Positions 1 through 7,222 of a DNA stretch of 64,000 bases are shown here, one piece after another. The stretch is from NCBI GenBank assembly GCA_043777595.1, contig JAYWHT010000020.1, positions 3,805-67,804 of the forward strand, in the 5' to 3' direction. The position numbers were made by a program, and so were the translations under genes. Source of the stretch: JAYVJH01 sp043777595 (GTDB lineage Bacteria > Bacteroidota > Bacteroidia > Cytophagales > Spirosomataceae). Under the pieces are notes generated by a model that was not told the DNA's origin, searched no databases, and was given only the letters and a program-made list of their open reading frames with translations. Position 1 is the stretch's first letter. Each line of letters starts with the position of its first letter.

Positions 1-1
1 G

Positions 2-262
2 GTAGAAATAAGAACAAAAGGCGAAAAAAATAGTACTCGTAAATATATTATAGACAACGTAGTGGTTGGCTCGCCTGCCTGGGAGGCTGGCGTAGAAGAA
101 AACGATGAACTGATTTTTGTGAACGACCGCCTAACAAGCGAAATGACCACCAGCGAAATGACCCGACTACTTCAAAAAGGCGACGGCAAAGAGGTTTCTT
201 TTTTTGTGAGACGAAACGGCCAGATTCAGTACATTAAGTTTAAATTAAAGCGAATGATATAG
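2..262 (+). CDS. C-terminal part of a PDZ-domain protein (5' truncated by window)
   Basis: The reading frame is open from base 2 to a TAG at 260-262 and enters the window already coding, so the N-terminal part lies upstream. The visible 86 residues look like the second half of a PDZ domain: a V-x-G-S-P-A-x-x-A-G-V segment (PDZ ligand groove and following helix), then an acidic turn, NDELIFVND, and a final beta strand with FFVRRNGQ. In Bacteroidota such a basic tail (KFKLKRMI) commonly ends retropepsin-like or trypsin-like periplasmic proteases with a C-terminal PDZ domain, but the catalytic part is not visible, so the protease assignment is inference. A GTG at 62 is an internal valine codon, not a convincing start. 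Confidence 0.75.
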   Translation, partial: VEIRTKGEKNSTRKYIIDNVVVGSPAWEAGVEENDELIFVNDRLTSEMTTSEMTRLLQKGDGKEVSFFVRRNGQIQYIKFKLKRMI

Positions 263-270
263 TACAGCGA

Positions 271-294
271 CTGTCGGGTAGAAATACCTGACAG
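271..294 (+). terminator. Hairpin after the PDZ gene
   Basis: CTGTCGGGTA, a GAAA loop, then TACCTGACAG form a 10-bp stem with one G-T pair, 9 bases after the stop codon. No clear T-run follows, so it may act as a transcript 3'-end stabiliser or weak terminator between this gene and the convergent restriction-modification locus. Confidence 0.5.
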
Positions 295-360
295 CATGGC
301 AAACGGTCGTATTCTTATTCTTCTATGGTCTTTATCTGTTCGTCAAATAAGTAATCGTTA

Positions 361-2421
361 CTACGGTTCAAGGCCAATACTTTCAATTTGGTTTCTTGAT
401 TCTTGTCGAAGTTCAAAAGCCTTTTTCATTTTTGAACTAATGTCCGCAATGGTTTTGTCTTCGGGCAAATTAATTAAAGTATTGGCTAAATCTGTATCTG
501 AAACATTGGGAATGGCAGCACCTGTTCGATACATAAACATTTGCTTCAAAAATATTTCTGATTTTAAAAAGTAGAGTAAATAATAATTATCAATTTTAAA
601 GTTTCGTAAAACTCTAAAACCATTTGTGCAAATACTACCTTCAAAGTCTTGATTTACCAATGCTGTAGCGTGTTTTCTTGTGCCAACTGAATTACCTGCA
701 ATTGCTGTAATGATGTCGCCTACCTCAATTTCATAACTTGCTCGGCTTGGCAATTCGTGAACTTGGTAAGTAGTTGAATTTATTATTTCGTAAGAATGTG
801 TGTTTATATCAGAAAGTTCAACGTACTCAACTGTCAAATTTGAGTCTTTTAGTTTTCTACTTTTTACTTTTATAATATCACAAATATCGCCCAAACGCAC
901 ACTTTTTCCTGTGTCTAATTTGGTAAATAGTTGCCTATTTTCGGGCGAATAAAAATCATAGTCAAATCTTCCATTCAACTCGTTATAGTTGATTGAAAAA
1001 GAGTTGGCTTCGGGCGATGCTTCGCTTTCTACTTTCACACCTTTTTGAAACGCTGCGTAGGCATCGACTATAACACTAAAATCCTCATCTAAAATTGGTT
1101 GTCCTAAACTGTCTTTTATGACTTGACCATACTTATCTTTTTGATAGGTCGGTGTGCCGTTTTTATTGCCTTGATAGCCTAATTTGGTAACTCTTCCAAA
1201 AAATATCGGGTATTGTCTTGTAATATTAGGCGTATCTTTTTGCAGGAATAAAAGGGAAGTTTTTACACCTGTCCCAAAAGGTATAAATGTTTCTTGTGGT
1301 AAATTTACGATAGCTAAAATTTTTGCTTTTAGTTTTATATAGTATCGTAAATATTCTAACGAAGGGTTTTCAAAGTTTCCGTTTGGCAAAACGATTGCCA
1401 TTCGTCCACCTTCTTTCAAAAGTTGTAAACAGCGTTCAATAAATAAGATTTCAGCATTTTGATTTGGATAAATAGACTTTGTTTTGTGGTAGCCCCCCTC
1501 AGTCCCCCCGATAGAGGGAAGCCCTTTTGTCCATTTATAGCCTAAATCAAATTTAGAGAGTGTTGAGGTATTTGTAATTTTAGCCCCAAAAGGTGGATTT
1601 GCCAAAACTAAATCAAAGCCTTCAGCCCCCCCTGCCCCCCCCGAAAAATGGGTAGAAATACCGAAAGTTAGTTTCAAACTGTCCAAATCTTCTAATGAAT
1701 TTGTACAGAGTACGTTCGTCTTACCATTGGCTTCTAATAACAATTTCATTTTTGCAATTCGTGCAATGCTTTTGTTAATATCCGAACCGAAAAGATTTTC
1801 AGAAACGACCTTTTTAGTATCAAGTTCGGTATAACTATTTTGCAAATATTTCAAAGCTGACATCAAAAATCCACCACTTCCACAAGCTGGGTCAATGATA
1901 GTTTCGTTTGGTTTTGGTTGCATCATTGCCACACAAAAATCAATGACGGGTTCGGGCGTAAAAAATTGCCCTCTTCCATCTTTTTCGTGGTGCGATAAGA
2001 ATTTTTGAAAAGCTAAACCTTTGGCATCTTGTGAAGAATTGAGCAATGAAATACCTTGAAGTTTGTTAATGGTAAAACCTAATGCGATTGGGCTAATTCT
2101 GATACGGTCGTCCAAATCAAAAATATCTTGATAGGCTTGTTTGGTTTGCTCAAATATTGCAGAAACTCGTTCAGTAATTGATAGAAGGGGAACACCACCC
2201 GAAGTCTTGCCTGTTTTCAATTCGTTCCATTCTTCTGTTGAAATGGCAAATTGATTTAGGTTATTTTGTTCATCTATAATTTTGATAAAAAGAATCTTGA
2301 CAAATTCCTCTAAAGTTTGTTGAGGCGATAATCCATCATTAGCGTAGATATAATCGTGGATTTCCTCAAATTTTTTGAGAAGATTGTCTTCTTTTGAAAG
2401 TGGTAGGTCGAATAGGTTCAT
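361..2421 (-). CDS. Type I-like DNA methylase fused to a half specificity subunit (M-S)
   Basis: 686 residues. Residues about 1-140 are the helical HsdM N-terminal region. Then come GQFFTPEPV (about 150), the SAM-binding DPACGSGG (about 177) and the catalytic NPPF (about 272), which mark an N6-adenine methylase of the HsdM family. From about residue 477 to the end the protein changes into one target-recognition domain of HsdS type (VRLGDICDII, then GDIITAIAGNSVGTRK, GAAIPNVSD and a coiled C-terminal helix). One half-S per polypeptide implies a dimer reading a symmetric interrupted site. It lies 52 bases downstream of the nuclease gene but has its own promoter. Two Gly-rich inserts (about residues 260-266 and 302-310) are encoded by poly-C-rich elements, including C7 and C8 tracts. 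No helicase-translocase HsdR gene is adjacent. Confidence 0.88.
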   Translation of the reverse strand: MNLFDLPLSKEDNLLKKFEEIHDYIYANDGLSPQQTLEEFVKILFIKIIDEQNNLNQFAISTEEWNELKTGKTSGGVPLLSITERVSAIFEQTKQAYQDIFDLDDRIRISPIALGFTINKLQGISLLNSSQDAKGLAFQKFLSHHEKDGRGQFFTPEPVIDFCVAMMQPKPNETIIDPACGSGGFLMSALKYLQNSYTELDTKKVVSENLFGSDINKSIARIAKMKLLLEANGKTNVLCTNSLEDLDSLKLTFGISTHFSGGAGGAEGFDLVLANPPFGAKITNTSTLSKFDLGYKWTKGLPSIGGTEGGYHKTKSIYPNQNAEILFIERCLQLLKEGGRMAIVLPNGNFENPSLEYLRYYIKLKAKILAIVNLPQETFIPFGTGVKTSLLFLQKDTPNITRQYPIFFGRVTKLGYQGNKNGTPTYQKDKYGQVIKDSLGQPILDEDFSVIVDAYAAFQKGVKVESEASPEANSFSINYNELNGRFDYDFYSPENRQLFTKLDTGKSVRLGDICDIIKVKSRKLKDSNLTVEYVELSDINTHSYEIINSTTYQVHELPSRASYEIEVGDIITAIAGNSVGTRKHATALVNQDFEGSICTNGFRVLRNFKIDNYYLLYFLKSEIFLKQMFMYRTGAAIPNVSDTDLANTLINLPEDKTIADISSKMKKAFELRQESRNQIESIGLEP
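1491..1520. repeat. GC-rich element inside the M-S methylase, copy 1
   Basis: AGCCCCCCTCAGTCCCCCC followed by GATAGAGGGAAG interrupts otherwise AT-rich coding sequence and encodes the Gly-rich stretch LPSIGGTEGG on the minus strand. Its layout (AGC6, short spacer, C6, GA, G-run) resembles the elements in ligA and the multicopper oxidase. It keeps the reading frame. Confidence 0.5.
1622..1650. repeat. GC-rich element inside the M-S methylase, copy 2 (C7 and C8 tracts)
   Basis: TCAGCCCCCCC at 1622-1632, TG, then CCCCCCCC at 1635-1642 encode the insert SGGAGGAEG directly before the FDLVLANPPF catalytic segment. Two long homopolymers in a methylase are candidate slippage sites; a one-base change would truncate the protein just upstream of NPPF. 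Confidence 0.55.
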
Positions 2422-2426
2422 AATTT

Positions 2427-2469
2427 ACACATTTGTGTCAAATATAGTACACATTTGTGTTTAATCAAA
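2427..2469 (-). promoter_or_regulatory. Promoter of the M-S methylase with two palindromic operators
   Basis: Read on the minus strand: TTTG (2469-2466), 19 bases, then TATATTTG (2446-2439). This is an exact fit to the Bacteroidota TTTG/TAnnTTTG promoter. Two identical near-palindromes, ACACATTTGTGT on the plus strand, at 2427-2438 and 2449-2460 flank the -7 box with a 22-bp repeat distance (two helical turns). The lower copy ends 5 bases before the ATG. The arrangement suggests repression by a dimeric regulator, plausibly the controller encoded at 3425-3631. Confidence 0.65.
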
Positions 2470-2473
2470 ACAT

Positions 2474-3421
2474 TCAGCGAGTATCTAACTGGCTTTTATC
2501 TAATTTTCGGTATTTAGGTTTGGTTTCTTCAACACATAAATTAAGGTCATCATACCAGGGTTTTAACAATTTGTGTCGTCTAAAACCGTCTTTTGCAGTC
2601 AAAATATCAATAGTGTAATTTTGTTGTAAATGATTGGGCGATTTGCCTTGATGATTTAATTCTGTGCTATTTACAAAGGCAAACTCGTGTTTTCCTGTTT
2701 TGAGAAACAAATCAACACACAAAATATTAAAATCAGAAACCAAAGGCCCTGTACTTTTTATATTAGTTACGGTATCAAGTCTTGTCGATGGCATGTGTGT
2801 TTGTAACAGTCTAAGAGGTGCTGTTAAATCCCAATACGCATTTTCATCAAAATCTTTTGCCTTGAAAGTGTCTAACCATTTTTTTATTTCGTCTTTCGTA
2901 TTCCAAAGCCCTGTTAAGTCAGGCACACCTGCACCGGGATTTGTTTTACTCCAACCAAATTTTGGAAAAGTTCCGTTGTTCTTCTTTTCCCATTCCTCTT
3001 TGGCTTTCTCATAGGCAGAACTGCCTGATTTATAAATGCTTTCAACGTGTTTTGCTCTTTCGATAGAATGTTTTGTAAGCATTGTCAAACAAGATGAGGG
3101 CTTTGTAAGTCCACTTCTTTTTTCAGCATTTGATTTTACGCCTTTACATTCAACAACAAGCCACTCGTCTTTTGTCGAACCTTTCTTTCTAATATAAAAA
3201 TCGCCTCTTGCATCTTCGCTTTTGGCATTGTTTCCCCCTTCTGGTTTTTCTTTTATTCTCAATGCTTCGTAGCCAATAGAATCAGCATCCTCTTTAAACA
3301 ATTCTTCTCCAAGATTACCCAAAATATACCCTTCTGCCCCTGGGCTTTTTTGTAAAACCTCTAAAAATCGTTGCTCGTCAATACCAAATTTTGCTTTGAT
3401 GTAATCTTTTAATACGTCCAT
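2474..3421 (-). CDS. PD-(D/E)XK-type restriction endonuclease of the first RM system
   Basis: 315 residues that I do not recognise as a named endonuclease. The segment ARGDFYIRKK (D74), 16 residues, then LVVECKG (E91, K93) has the spacing and hydrophobic strand of a PD-(D/E)XK nuclease core. The gene starts 3 bases after the stop of the controller gene, so the two are surely cotranscribed, the usual C-R order of controller-regulated type II systems. The methylase follows with its own promoter. No helicase motifs are present, so it is not a type I R subunit. The combination of a stand-alone nuclease with a type I-like methylase resembles the AhdI (type IIH) plan. The role is inferred from context plus the ExK motif. 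Confidence 0.72.
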   Translation of the reverse strand: MDVLKDYIKAKFGIDEQRFLEVLQKSPGAEGYILGNLGEELFKEDADSIGYEALRIKEKPEGGNNAKSEDARGDFYIRKKGSTKDEWLVVECKGVKSNAEKRSGLTKPSSCLTMLTKHSIERAKHVESIYKSGSSAYEKAKEEWEKKNNGTFPKFGWSKTNPGAGVPDLTGLWNTKDEIKKWLDTFKAKDFDENAYWDLTAPLRLLQTHMPSTRLDTVTNIKSTGPLVSDFNILCVDLFLKTGKHEFAFVNSTELNHQGKSPNHLQQNYTIDILTAKDGFRRHKLLKPWYDDLNLCVEETKPKYRKLDKSQLDTR

Positions 3422-3424
3422 TTG

Positions 3425-3631
3425 TTAGTCTTTGAAGAATTCAGGAATGTCGGCATTAAGTGCAATAGATAATTTTTCAAGAACCGTAATTGAAACATTC
3501 CTCAAACCTTTTTCGATGCTTGGAATGTATGTTCTGTCTAAATCAGCCGTTAATGCAAGCGATTCCTGAGAAATCCCTCTTTCCAACCGTAGTCGTTTGA
3601 GATTTTTGCCGAATTTTTGCTTAATGTCCAT
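3425..3631 (-). CDS. XRE-family controller (C) protein of the RM system
   Basis: 68 residues, almost entirely one helix-turn-helix of the Cro/C1 class: LKRLRLERGISQESLA, then TYIPSIEKGLRNVSI and LEKLSIALN. The length and the short acidic tail match restriction-modification controller proteins. It is the first gene of a C-R operon (3-base gap to the nuclease). In related systems such proteins activate their own C-R transcription and delay endonuclease synthesis until the methylase has protected the genome. The ATG at 3631 fits the start of the HTH helix. Confidence 0.85.
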   Translation of the reverse strand: MDIKQKFGKNLKRLRLERGISQESLALTADLDRTYIPSIEKGLRNVSITVLEKLSIALNADIPEFFKD

Positions 3632-3643
3632 TCAGCAAAAGCC

Positions 3644-3661
3644 TAGTATCGTAGATTACTA
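3644..3661 (-). promoter_or_regulatory. Candidate controller operator upstream of the C gene
   Basis: TAGTA, 8 bases, TACTA forms an inverted repeat 13 bases upstream of the C-protein ATG. A further related half site (GGACTAC) lies at 3668-3674. C-boxes typically consist of paired short GACT/AGTC-like half sites at this distance. The sequence does not match the ACACATTTGTGT operators in front of the methylase, so the assignment is tentative. Confidence 0.35.
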
Positions 3662-3767
3662 TACAACGGACTACTGTCAACGTATGTTTGTTTGCATAAA
3701 ATATTTTTTGGGGTGGTGGGTGGGCTTTGGCGAGTGTTGGTTTGTCAGTCTGTTTAATGTTTTTTGC

Positions 3768-3832
3768 GCCTTTATTGGTGTTTTTACCAACAAGCTACCA
3801 TCCGAGTTGTTGGTGAAAACACCAACAAAGGC
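3768..3832. repeat. Large nested inverted repeat between RM locus and ligA
   Basis: Two 26-base arms (3768-3793 and 3807-3832) match at 24 of 26 positions around a 13-base loop. Each arm is itself a small palindrome: TTGGTGTTTTTACCAA on the left and TTGGTGAAAACACCAA on the right. The element could fold as one long hairpin or a cruciform-like double hairpin. It sits in a gene-free stretch (3632-3954) that otherwise shows no supportable gene. The 84-residue plus-strand ORF across it has no family features. It may be a REP/MITE-like unit marking the edge of the acquired RM island. Confidence 0.7.
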
Positions 3833-3954
3833 AGAATATCAATTCAGATAAGTAGCCAATCAAAGATTGCTTGATACTCTTTCGTTTTACTAACTATTTG
3901 ATAATCTTTTAGTTTAGGGCAGTAGTAAAGACAAAAACACCGACACAGTTATGC

Positions 3955-6096
3955 TCACATACCTGAATTTAGTAATTCCAAAAACTCATCTTCCGAAATC
4001 ATCGTTACTTTGAGCTTTGTGGCTTTGTCAATCTTTGAGCCACCAGGTTTTTCGCCTACTATCAAATAGTTGAGTTTAGCCGATACACTACTCACCAATT
4101 TGCCGCCATTGGCTTCTATTTTTTGTTCTAATTGTTCTCTACTAAAATTACCAAAAGTACCAGTGTATAAAAACGATTTGCCTGCCAAAGCGTTACCTTC
4201 GGCTACTACTGGCACATCGTCGGTTTGCATAACTAAGCCAGCGGCTTTGAGGCGATTGATATAATTGATGTTGTCGGGGTTTGCAAAATATTCTACCAAA
4301 CTCTGTGCAATGCGCTCACCGATTTCGGGTACGTTTTGTAGTGTTTCCAAATTGGCGGCCATCAGGGCATCAATGTTTTTGAAGTAAGCCGCTAATTTTT
4401 CTGCACCTGTCGCTCCCACATACCTGATGCCAATGGCAAACAGTACTTGCTTGAAAGGGATAGTTTTAGACTTTTCGATACCCGATAATATATTTTCTAC
4501 TGTTTTTTCTCTAAAACTAATTCGTTTACTTTTGCCTGTTTCTTCGTCTGTTACTGTTTTTTCGAGGCCCAGTAGTTTGTCGTAAGTCAAGTCATACAAG
4601 TCTGCGGGGTTGTTGATTAGTTGAGTTTCAAACAGAGTTTCTATTTTTCCTTCACCGAGGCTGTCAATGTTCATGGCTTTACGATGAATAAAATGCTCGA
4701 CCTTGCCCCGTAGCTGCGGTGGGCAGCCACGGTCGTTGAGGCAATAGTGATTGGCTTCGGTTTCTTTTCTGACCAATTCAGAGCCACATTCGGGGCAATG
4801 CGTCGGATATTCAATGCCAAACGTCGTGCGGGTTTCACGGGCAGCTTCGTCTATTCCAGTGATTTTGGGAATAATCTCACCGCCCTTTTCTACAAACACC
4901 ACATCGTTTATTCTGAGACCGAGCCGCTCAATTTCGTTGGCATTGTGCAGCGATGCCCGTCTGACCCTTGTACCAGACAGTGCCAGTCCTTTGCCGTCTT
5001 CTTGCAAGTTGTCGAGATTGGCCACAGGTGTCAGTGCGCCCGTTCGCCCTATTTGGTACGATACTGACCGCAATACGCCAGCTTTGTTTTCGGCTTTATA
5101 TTTGTAGGCAATCGCCCAGCGTGGACTTTTGGACGTAAAGCCCAGCTCTTGCTGCTGCACTAACGAATTGACCTTGACAACGATACCATCGGTGGCTAAT
5201 GGCAGACTGTGCCGTTTTTGTTCCCATTGCTCAATATAAGCCAGTACCTGCTCAATGTCAGTACAGAGTTGCCAACTGGGCGAAACGTTAAAGCCCCAAT
5301 TTTTGAGAGCTATCAAGCTGTCGGAGTGAGTGTCAAAGATGGGTTCGTCTGACAAAAAATAATAGACATAACAATCCAGCCCTCGCCGTGCTACCTCTGT
5401 CGAATCTTGCAATTTGAACGCTCCCGAAGCCGCATTTCTGGGATTTGCCATAGGTTGCTCGTCAGCTTCTTCGAGTTCTCGATTTAGTTTTTCAAAAACG
5501 CTAATTGGCATAAAACCCTCCCCCCGAACTTCAAAATGCCCCCTAACCGCATCGGCGGACCGCCCCAGAGGAGGAACAAAAACAACTCCCCCTTCTGGGG
5601 GCTGGGGGGCTGGGCTTGGGTTTATTTTTAACGGCAACGTCTTGATTGTCTTTACGTTGGTTGTAATATCGTCGCCACGTGTGCCATCGCCACGGGTTAC
5701 GGCCTGCTGAAAAATACCGTCTTGGTAGGTCAGACTGAGTGAAATACCATCAAATTTCAATTCGCATACATACTCAACATCAGCACCGTTTAGCCCTTTT
5801 TTGACTCGCTCGTCAAAGTCTCTCAAATCTTGCTCGTTGTAGGTATTCCCCAACGACAACATGGGATATTTGTGCATAACCTGCTGAAAGTTTTTGGTAA
5901 TTGTGCCTCCCACTCGTTGCGTGGGTGAGTCGGCTTGTTTGAGGTCGGGGTGCTGGCTTTCGAGGTTTTGTAATTCTTTTAGTAATGTATCAAATTCATA
6001 ATCAGACACTTCCGACACACTATCTTGGTAGTAGCGTTGGTTATAATGATTGAGCAAATCGGTCAGTTCGTTGATACGGGTAGCGGTGGTGTTCAT
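3955..6096 (-). CDS. ligA: NAD-dependent DNA ligase
   Basis: The protein has the full LigA architecture: the Ia domain with YYQDSVSEVSDYEFD, the adenylation motif CELKFDGIS (catalytic Lys), RNAASG, the OB fold, a four-Cys zinc finger (CPECGSE and later HYCLNDRGCPPQ), helix-hairpin-helix repeats (GIRYVGATGAEKLA, NVPEIGERIAQSL) and a C-terminal BRCT domain (LAGKSFLYTGTF to SGM). I chose the ATG at 6096 because the longer frame begins with TTG at 6129, inside a perfect palindrome, and adds residues unlike the family. Between LPLKI and HFEVRGEG an extra Pro/Gly-rich stretch of roughly 20 residues is encoded by a GC-rich repeat element. The enzyme seals nicks in replication and repair. Confidence 0.96.
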   Translation of the reverse strand: MNTTATRINELTDLLNHYNQRYYQDSVSEVSDYEFDTLLKELQNLESQHPDLKQADSPTQRVGGTITKNFQQVMHKYPMLSLGNTYNEQDLRDFDERVKKGLNGADVEYVCELKFDGISLSLTYQDGIFQQAVTRGDGTRGDDITTNVKTIKTLPLKINPSPAPQPPEGGVVFVPPLGRSADAVRGHFEVRGEGFMPISVFEKLNRELEEADEQPMANPRNAASGAFKLQDSTEVARRGLDCYVYYFLSDEPIFDTHSDSLIALKNWGFNVSPSWQLCTDIEQVLAYIEQWEQKRHSLPLATDGIVVKVNSLVQQQELGFTSKSPRWAIAYKYKAENKAGVLRSVSYQIGRTGALTPVANLDNLQEDGKGLALSGTRVRRASLHNANEIERLGLRINDVVFVEKGGEIIPKITGIDEAARETRTTFGIEYPTHCPECGSELVRKETEANHYCLNDRGCPPQLRGKVEHFIHRKAMNIDSLGEGKIETLFETQLINNPADLYDLTYDKLLGLEKTVTDEETGKSKRISFREKTVENILSGIEKSKTIPFKQVLFAIGIRYVGATGAEKLAAYFKNIDALMAANLETLQNVPEIGERIAQSLVEYFANPDNINYINRLKAAGLVMQTDDVPVVAEGNALAGKSFLYTGTFGNFSREQLEQKIEANGGKLVSSVSAKLNYLIVGEKPGGSKIDKATKLKVTMISEDEFLELLNSGM
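5537..5620. repeat. GC-rich palindromic element inserted in frame in ligA
   Basis: The stretch contains CCGCCCCAGAGGAGGAAC and, in the opposite sense, a C-run/G-run palindrome (CTCCCCCTTCTGGGGGC, then TGGGGGG). It encodes APQPPEGGVVFVPPLGRS and flanking residues in the loop between LPLKI and the conserved FEVRGE strand of the ligase adenylation domain, where family members usually have only a short linker. The minus-strand core AGCCCCCCAGCCCCCAGAA is nearly identical to the element in the multicopper oxidase gene. Confidence 0.6.
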
Positions 6097-6113
6097 ATAT
6101 TTTATATTTTTTG

Positions 6114-6156
6114 TTTTTTGATTTGACAACTTTCAAAAAGTTGTCAAATCAAAAAA
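6114..6156. repeat. Perfect 20-bp inverted repeat in the ligA/ytxH divergent region
   Basis: TTTTTTGATTTGACAACTTT, loop CAA, and the exact reverse complement (6137-6156). It lies upstream of both divergent genes, so it terminates neither of them. A related hairpin with the core ACAACTTT-nnn-AAAGTTGT sits between fabI and the next gene (60895-60923). The pair suggests a small dispersed hairpin family. Confidence 0.65.
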
Positions 6157-6195
6157 CAAATTAAAAGTAAATCGAAAAAATTGAAATGCAATAGG

Positions 6196-6222
6196 TTGAT
6201 TGATTTTTCGTTTGTAGCTTTG
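6196..6222 (+). promoter_or_regulatory. Probable promoter of the YtxH gene
   Basis: TAGCTTTG at 6215-6222 fits the Bacteroidota -7 consensus TAnnTTTG. TTG at 6196-6198 is a weak -33 candidate with a short 16-base spacer. The ATG at 6255 lies 32 bases after the -7 box. Confidence 0.4.
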
Positions 6223-6254
6223 TTTTATAGTTTAATATTAAAGATACAACAATC

Positions 6255-6563
6255 ATGGTAACAGCCAAACATCTTGCAACGTTTATTATGGGAGCCGCCG
6301 CTGGTGTGGCTCTCAACAAGTATCTACAAACACCCGAAGGCGAGAAAGCCTTTGAAGACCTCAAAGCCAAAGCCAGCGAACTAAAAATGCAAGCCGAGAG
6401 CGTGATGGACAAAGCCCCTGAATATTTTGAACAACTCAAAACAGACGGTGCGGCTTCGCTAAAAGAGCAGTTTCCAGATGCCGAAAAAATGTTACACGAC
6501 TTGATTGATGCTATTTCGGGCAAACAAACCAACGTAACAGAGCCACCTGTTGAGGTGAAATAG
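6255..6563 (+). CDS. YtxH-domain small protein
   Basis: 102 residues. A short glycine/alanine-rich hydrophobic segment near the N-terminus (LATFIMGAAAGVALNKYL) is followed by a long charged amphipathic helix (EDLKAKASELKMQAESVM), the standard YtxH layout of one membrane segment with a coiled tail. Family members are small stress- or envelope-associated proteins without a defined reaction. It is monocistronic, with a promoter just upstream and a hairpin 21 bases after the stop. Confidence 0.8.
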   Translation: MVTAKHLATFIMGAAAGVALNKYLQTPEGEKAFEDLKAKASELKMQAESVMDKAPEYFEQLKTDGAASLKEQFPDAEKMLHDLIDAISGKQTNVTEPPVEVK

Positions 6564-6583
6564 TTTTTTATTTATTTGGTACA

Positions 6584-6614
6584 GGGAAGCCTTCGCTCCA
6601 AGCGAAGGCTTCCC
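6584..6614 (+). terminator. Hairpin of the AAGYCTTCGCT family (copy 1)
   Basis: GGGAAGCCTTCGCT, loop CCA, AGCGAAGGCTTCCC: a perfect 14-bp stem between the YtxH gene and ribE. It can terminate the first transcript. Two close relatives occur at 35121-35164 and 45467-45499, with GGAAGTCTTCGCT arms. Confidence 0.7.
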
Positions 6615-6628
6615 CAAATCGTTCTCTC

Positions 6629-7222
6629 ATGTTTACAGGAATAATAGAAAACCTCGCTGAGGTGGTTGAAATAATACCAGAAAGTACAAACTTGACATTT
6701 AGGCTACGCTCGGCTTTGGCCACCGAACTCAAAGTCGATCAGAGCGTGAGCCACAACGGAGTATGCCTTACCGTAACAAACATCGTGGCCGATACTTATA
6801 GCGTTACGGCCGTTGCCGAAACACTCCAAAAAACAAATTTGGGAGTTTGGCAAGTTGGCACAAAAGTAAATGTAGAGCGGTGTATGACGGCCAACGGTCG
6901 CTTTGACGGCCACATTGTGCAAGGCCACACCGACCAAACGGGAACTTGTACGCAGGTACAAGATGTTGATGGTAGCTGGCTCTATGATTTTGAATACGAT
7001 GCTTCGTTAGGCAACTTGACTGTCGAAAAAGGTTCAATCTGTATCAATGGCGTGAGTCTGACCGTTTTTGACTCGACCGATAGCAGTTTTAGAGTAACGA
7101 TTATTCCTTATACCTACGAGCATACCAACTTTCATCAGCTCCAGCAAGGCCATGCCGTCAATCTTGAATTTGATATTCTGGGGAAATATATTCAAAAAAT
7201 ACTTTTAAAAAATAGATTATGA
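6629..7222 (+). CDS. ribE: Riboflavin synthase, alpha chain
   Basis: 197 residues beginning with the signature MFTGIIE. Two tandem lumazine-binding barrels are visible: residues 1-95 (SVSHNGVCLTVT) and 96-190 (GHIVQGHTDQTG, then GSICINGVSLTV). The enzyme dismutates two 6,7-dimethyl-8-ribityllumazine molecules to riboflavin and the pyrimidine precursor. The normal length for the family is about 200. The stop overlaps the next start (ATGA at 7219-7222), so translation is probably coupled to the following exported protein. No FMN riboswitch-like leader is apparent, and no other rib gene is in the window. Confidence 0.95.
   Translation: MFTGIIENLAEVVEIIPESTNLTFRLRSALATELKVDQSVSHNGVCLTVTNIVADTYSVTAVAETLQKTNLGVWQVGTKVNVERCMTANGRFDGHIVQGHTDQTGTCTQVQDVDGSWLYDFEYDASLGNLTVEKGSICINGVSLTVFDSTDSSFRVTIIPYTYEHTNFHQLQQGHAVNLEFDILGKYIQKILLKNRL

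Noticed and set aside
3597..3851. 84-residue plus-strand ORF crossing the controller start and the nested palindrome
   Set aside because: No family features; it overlaps the start of the controller gene antisense and its second half is the palindrome itself.
6161..6532. 123-residue minus-strand ORF antisense to the YtxH gene
   Set aside because: It is low in complexity (Ser/Ala-rich), matches no family, and the plus-strand YtxH frame on the same DNA is clearly the real gene.
6565..6628. FMN riboswitch in front of ribE
   Set aside because: The 65-base gap contains only the 14-bp hairpin; none of the conserved RFN-element helices is present.
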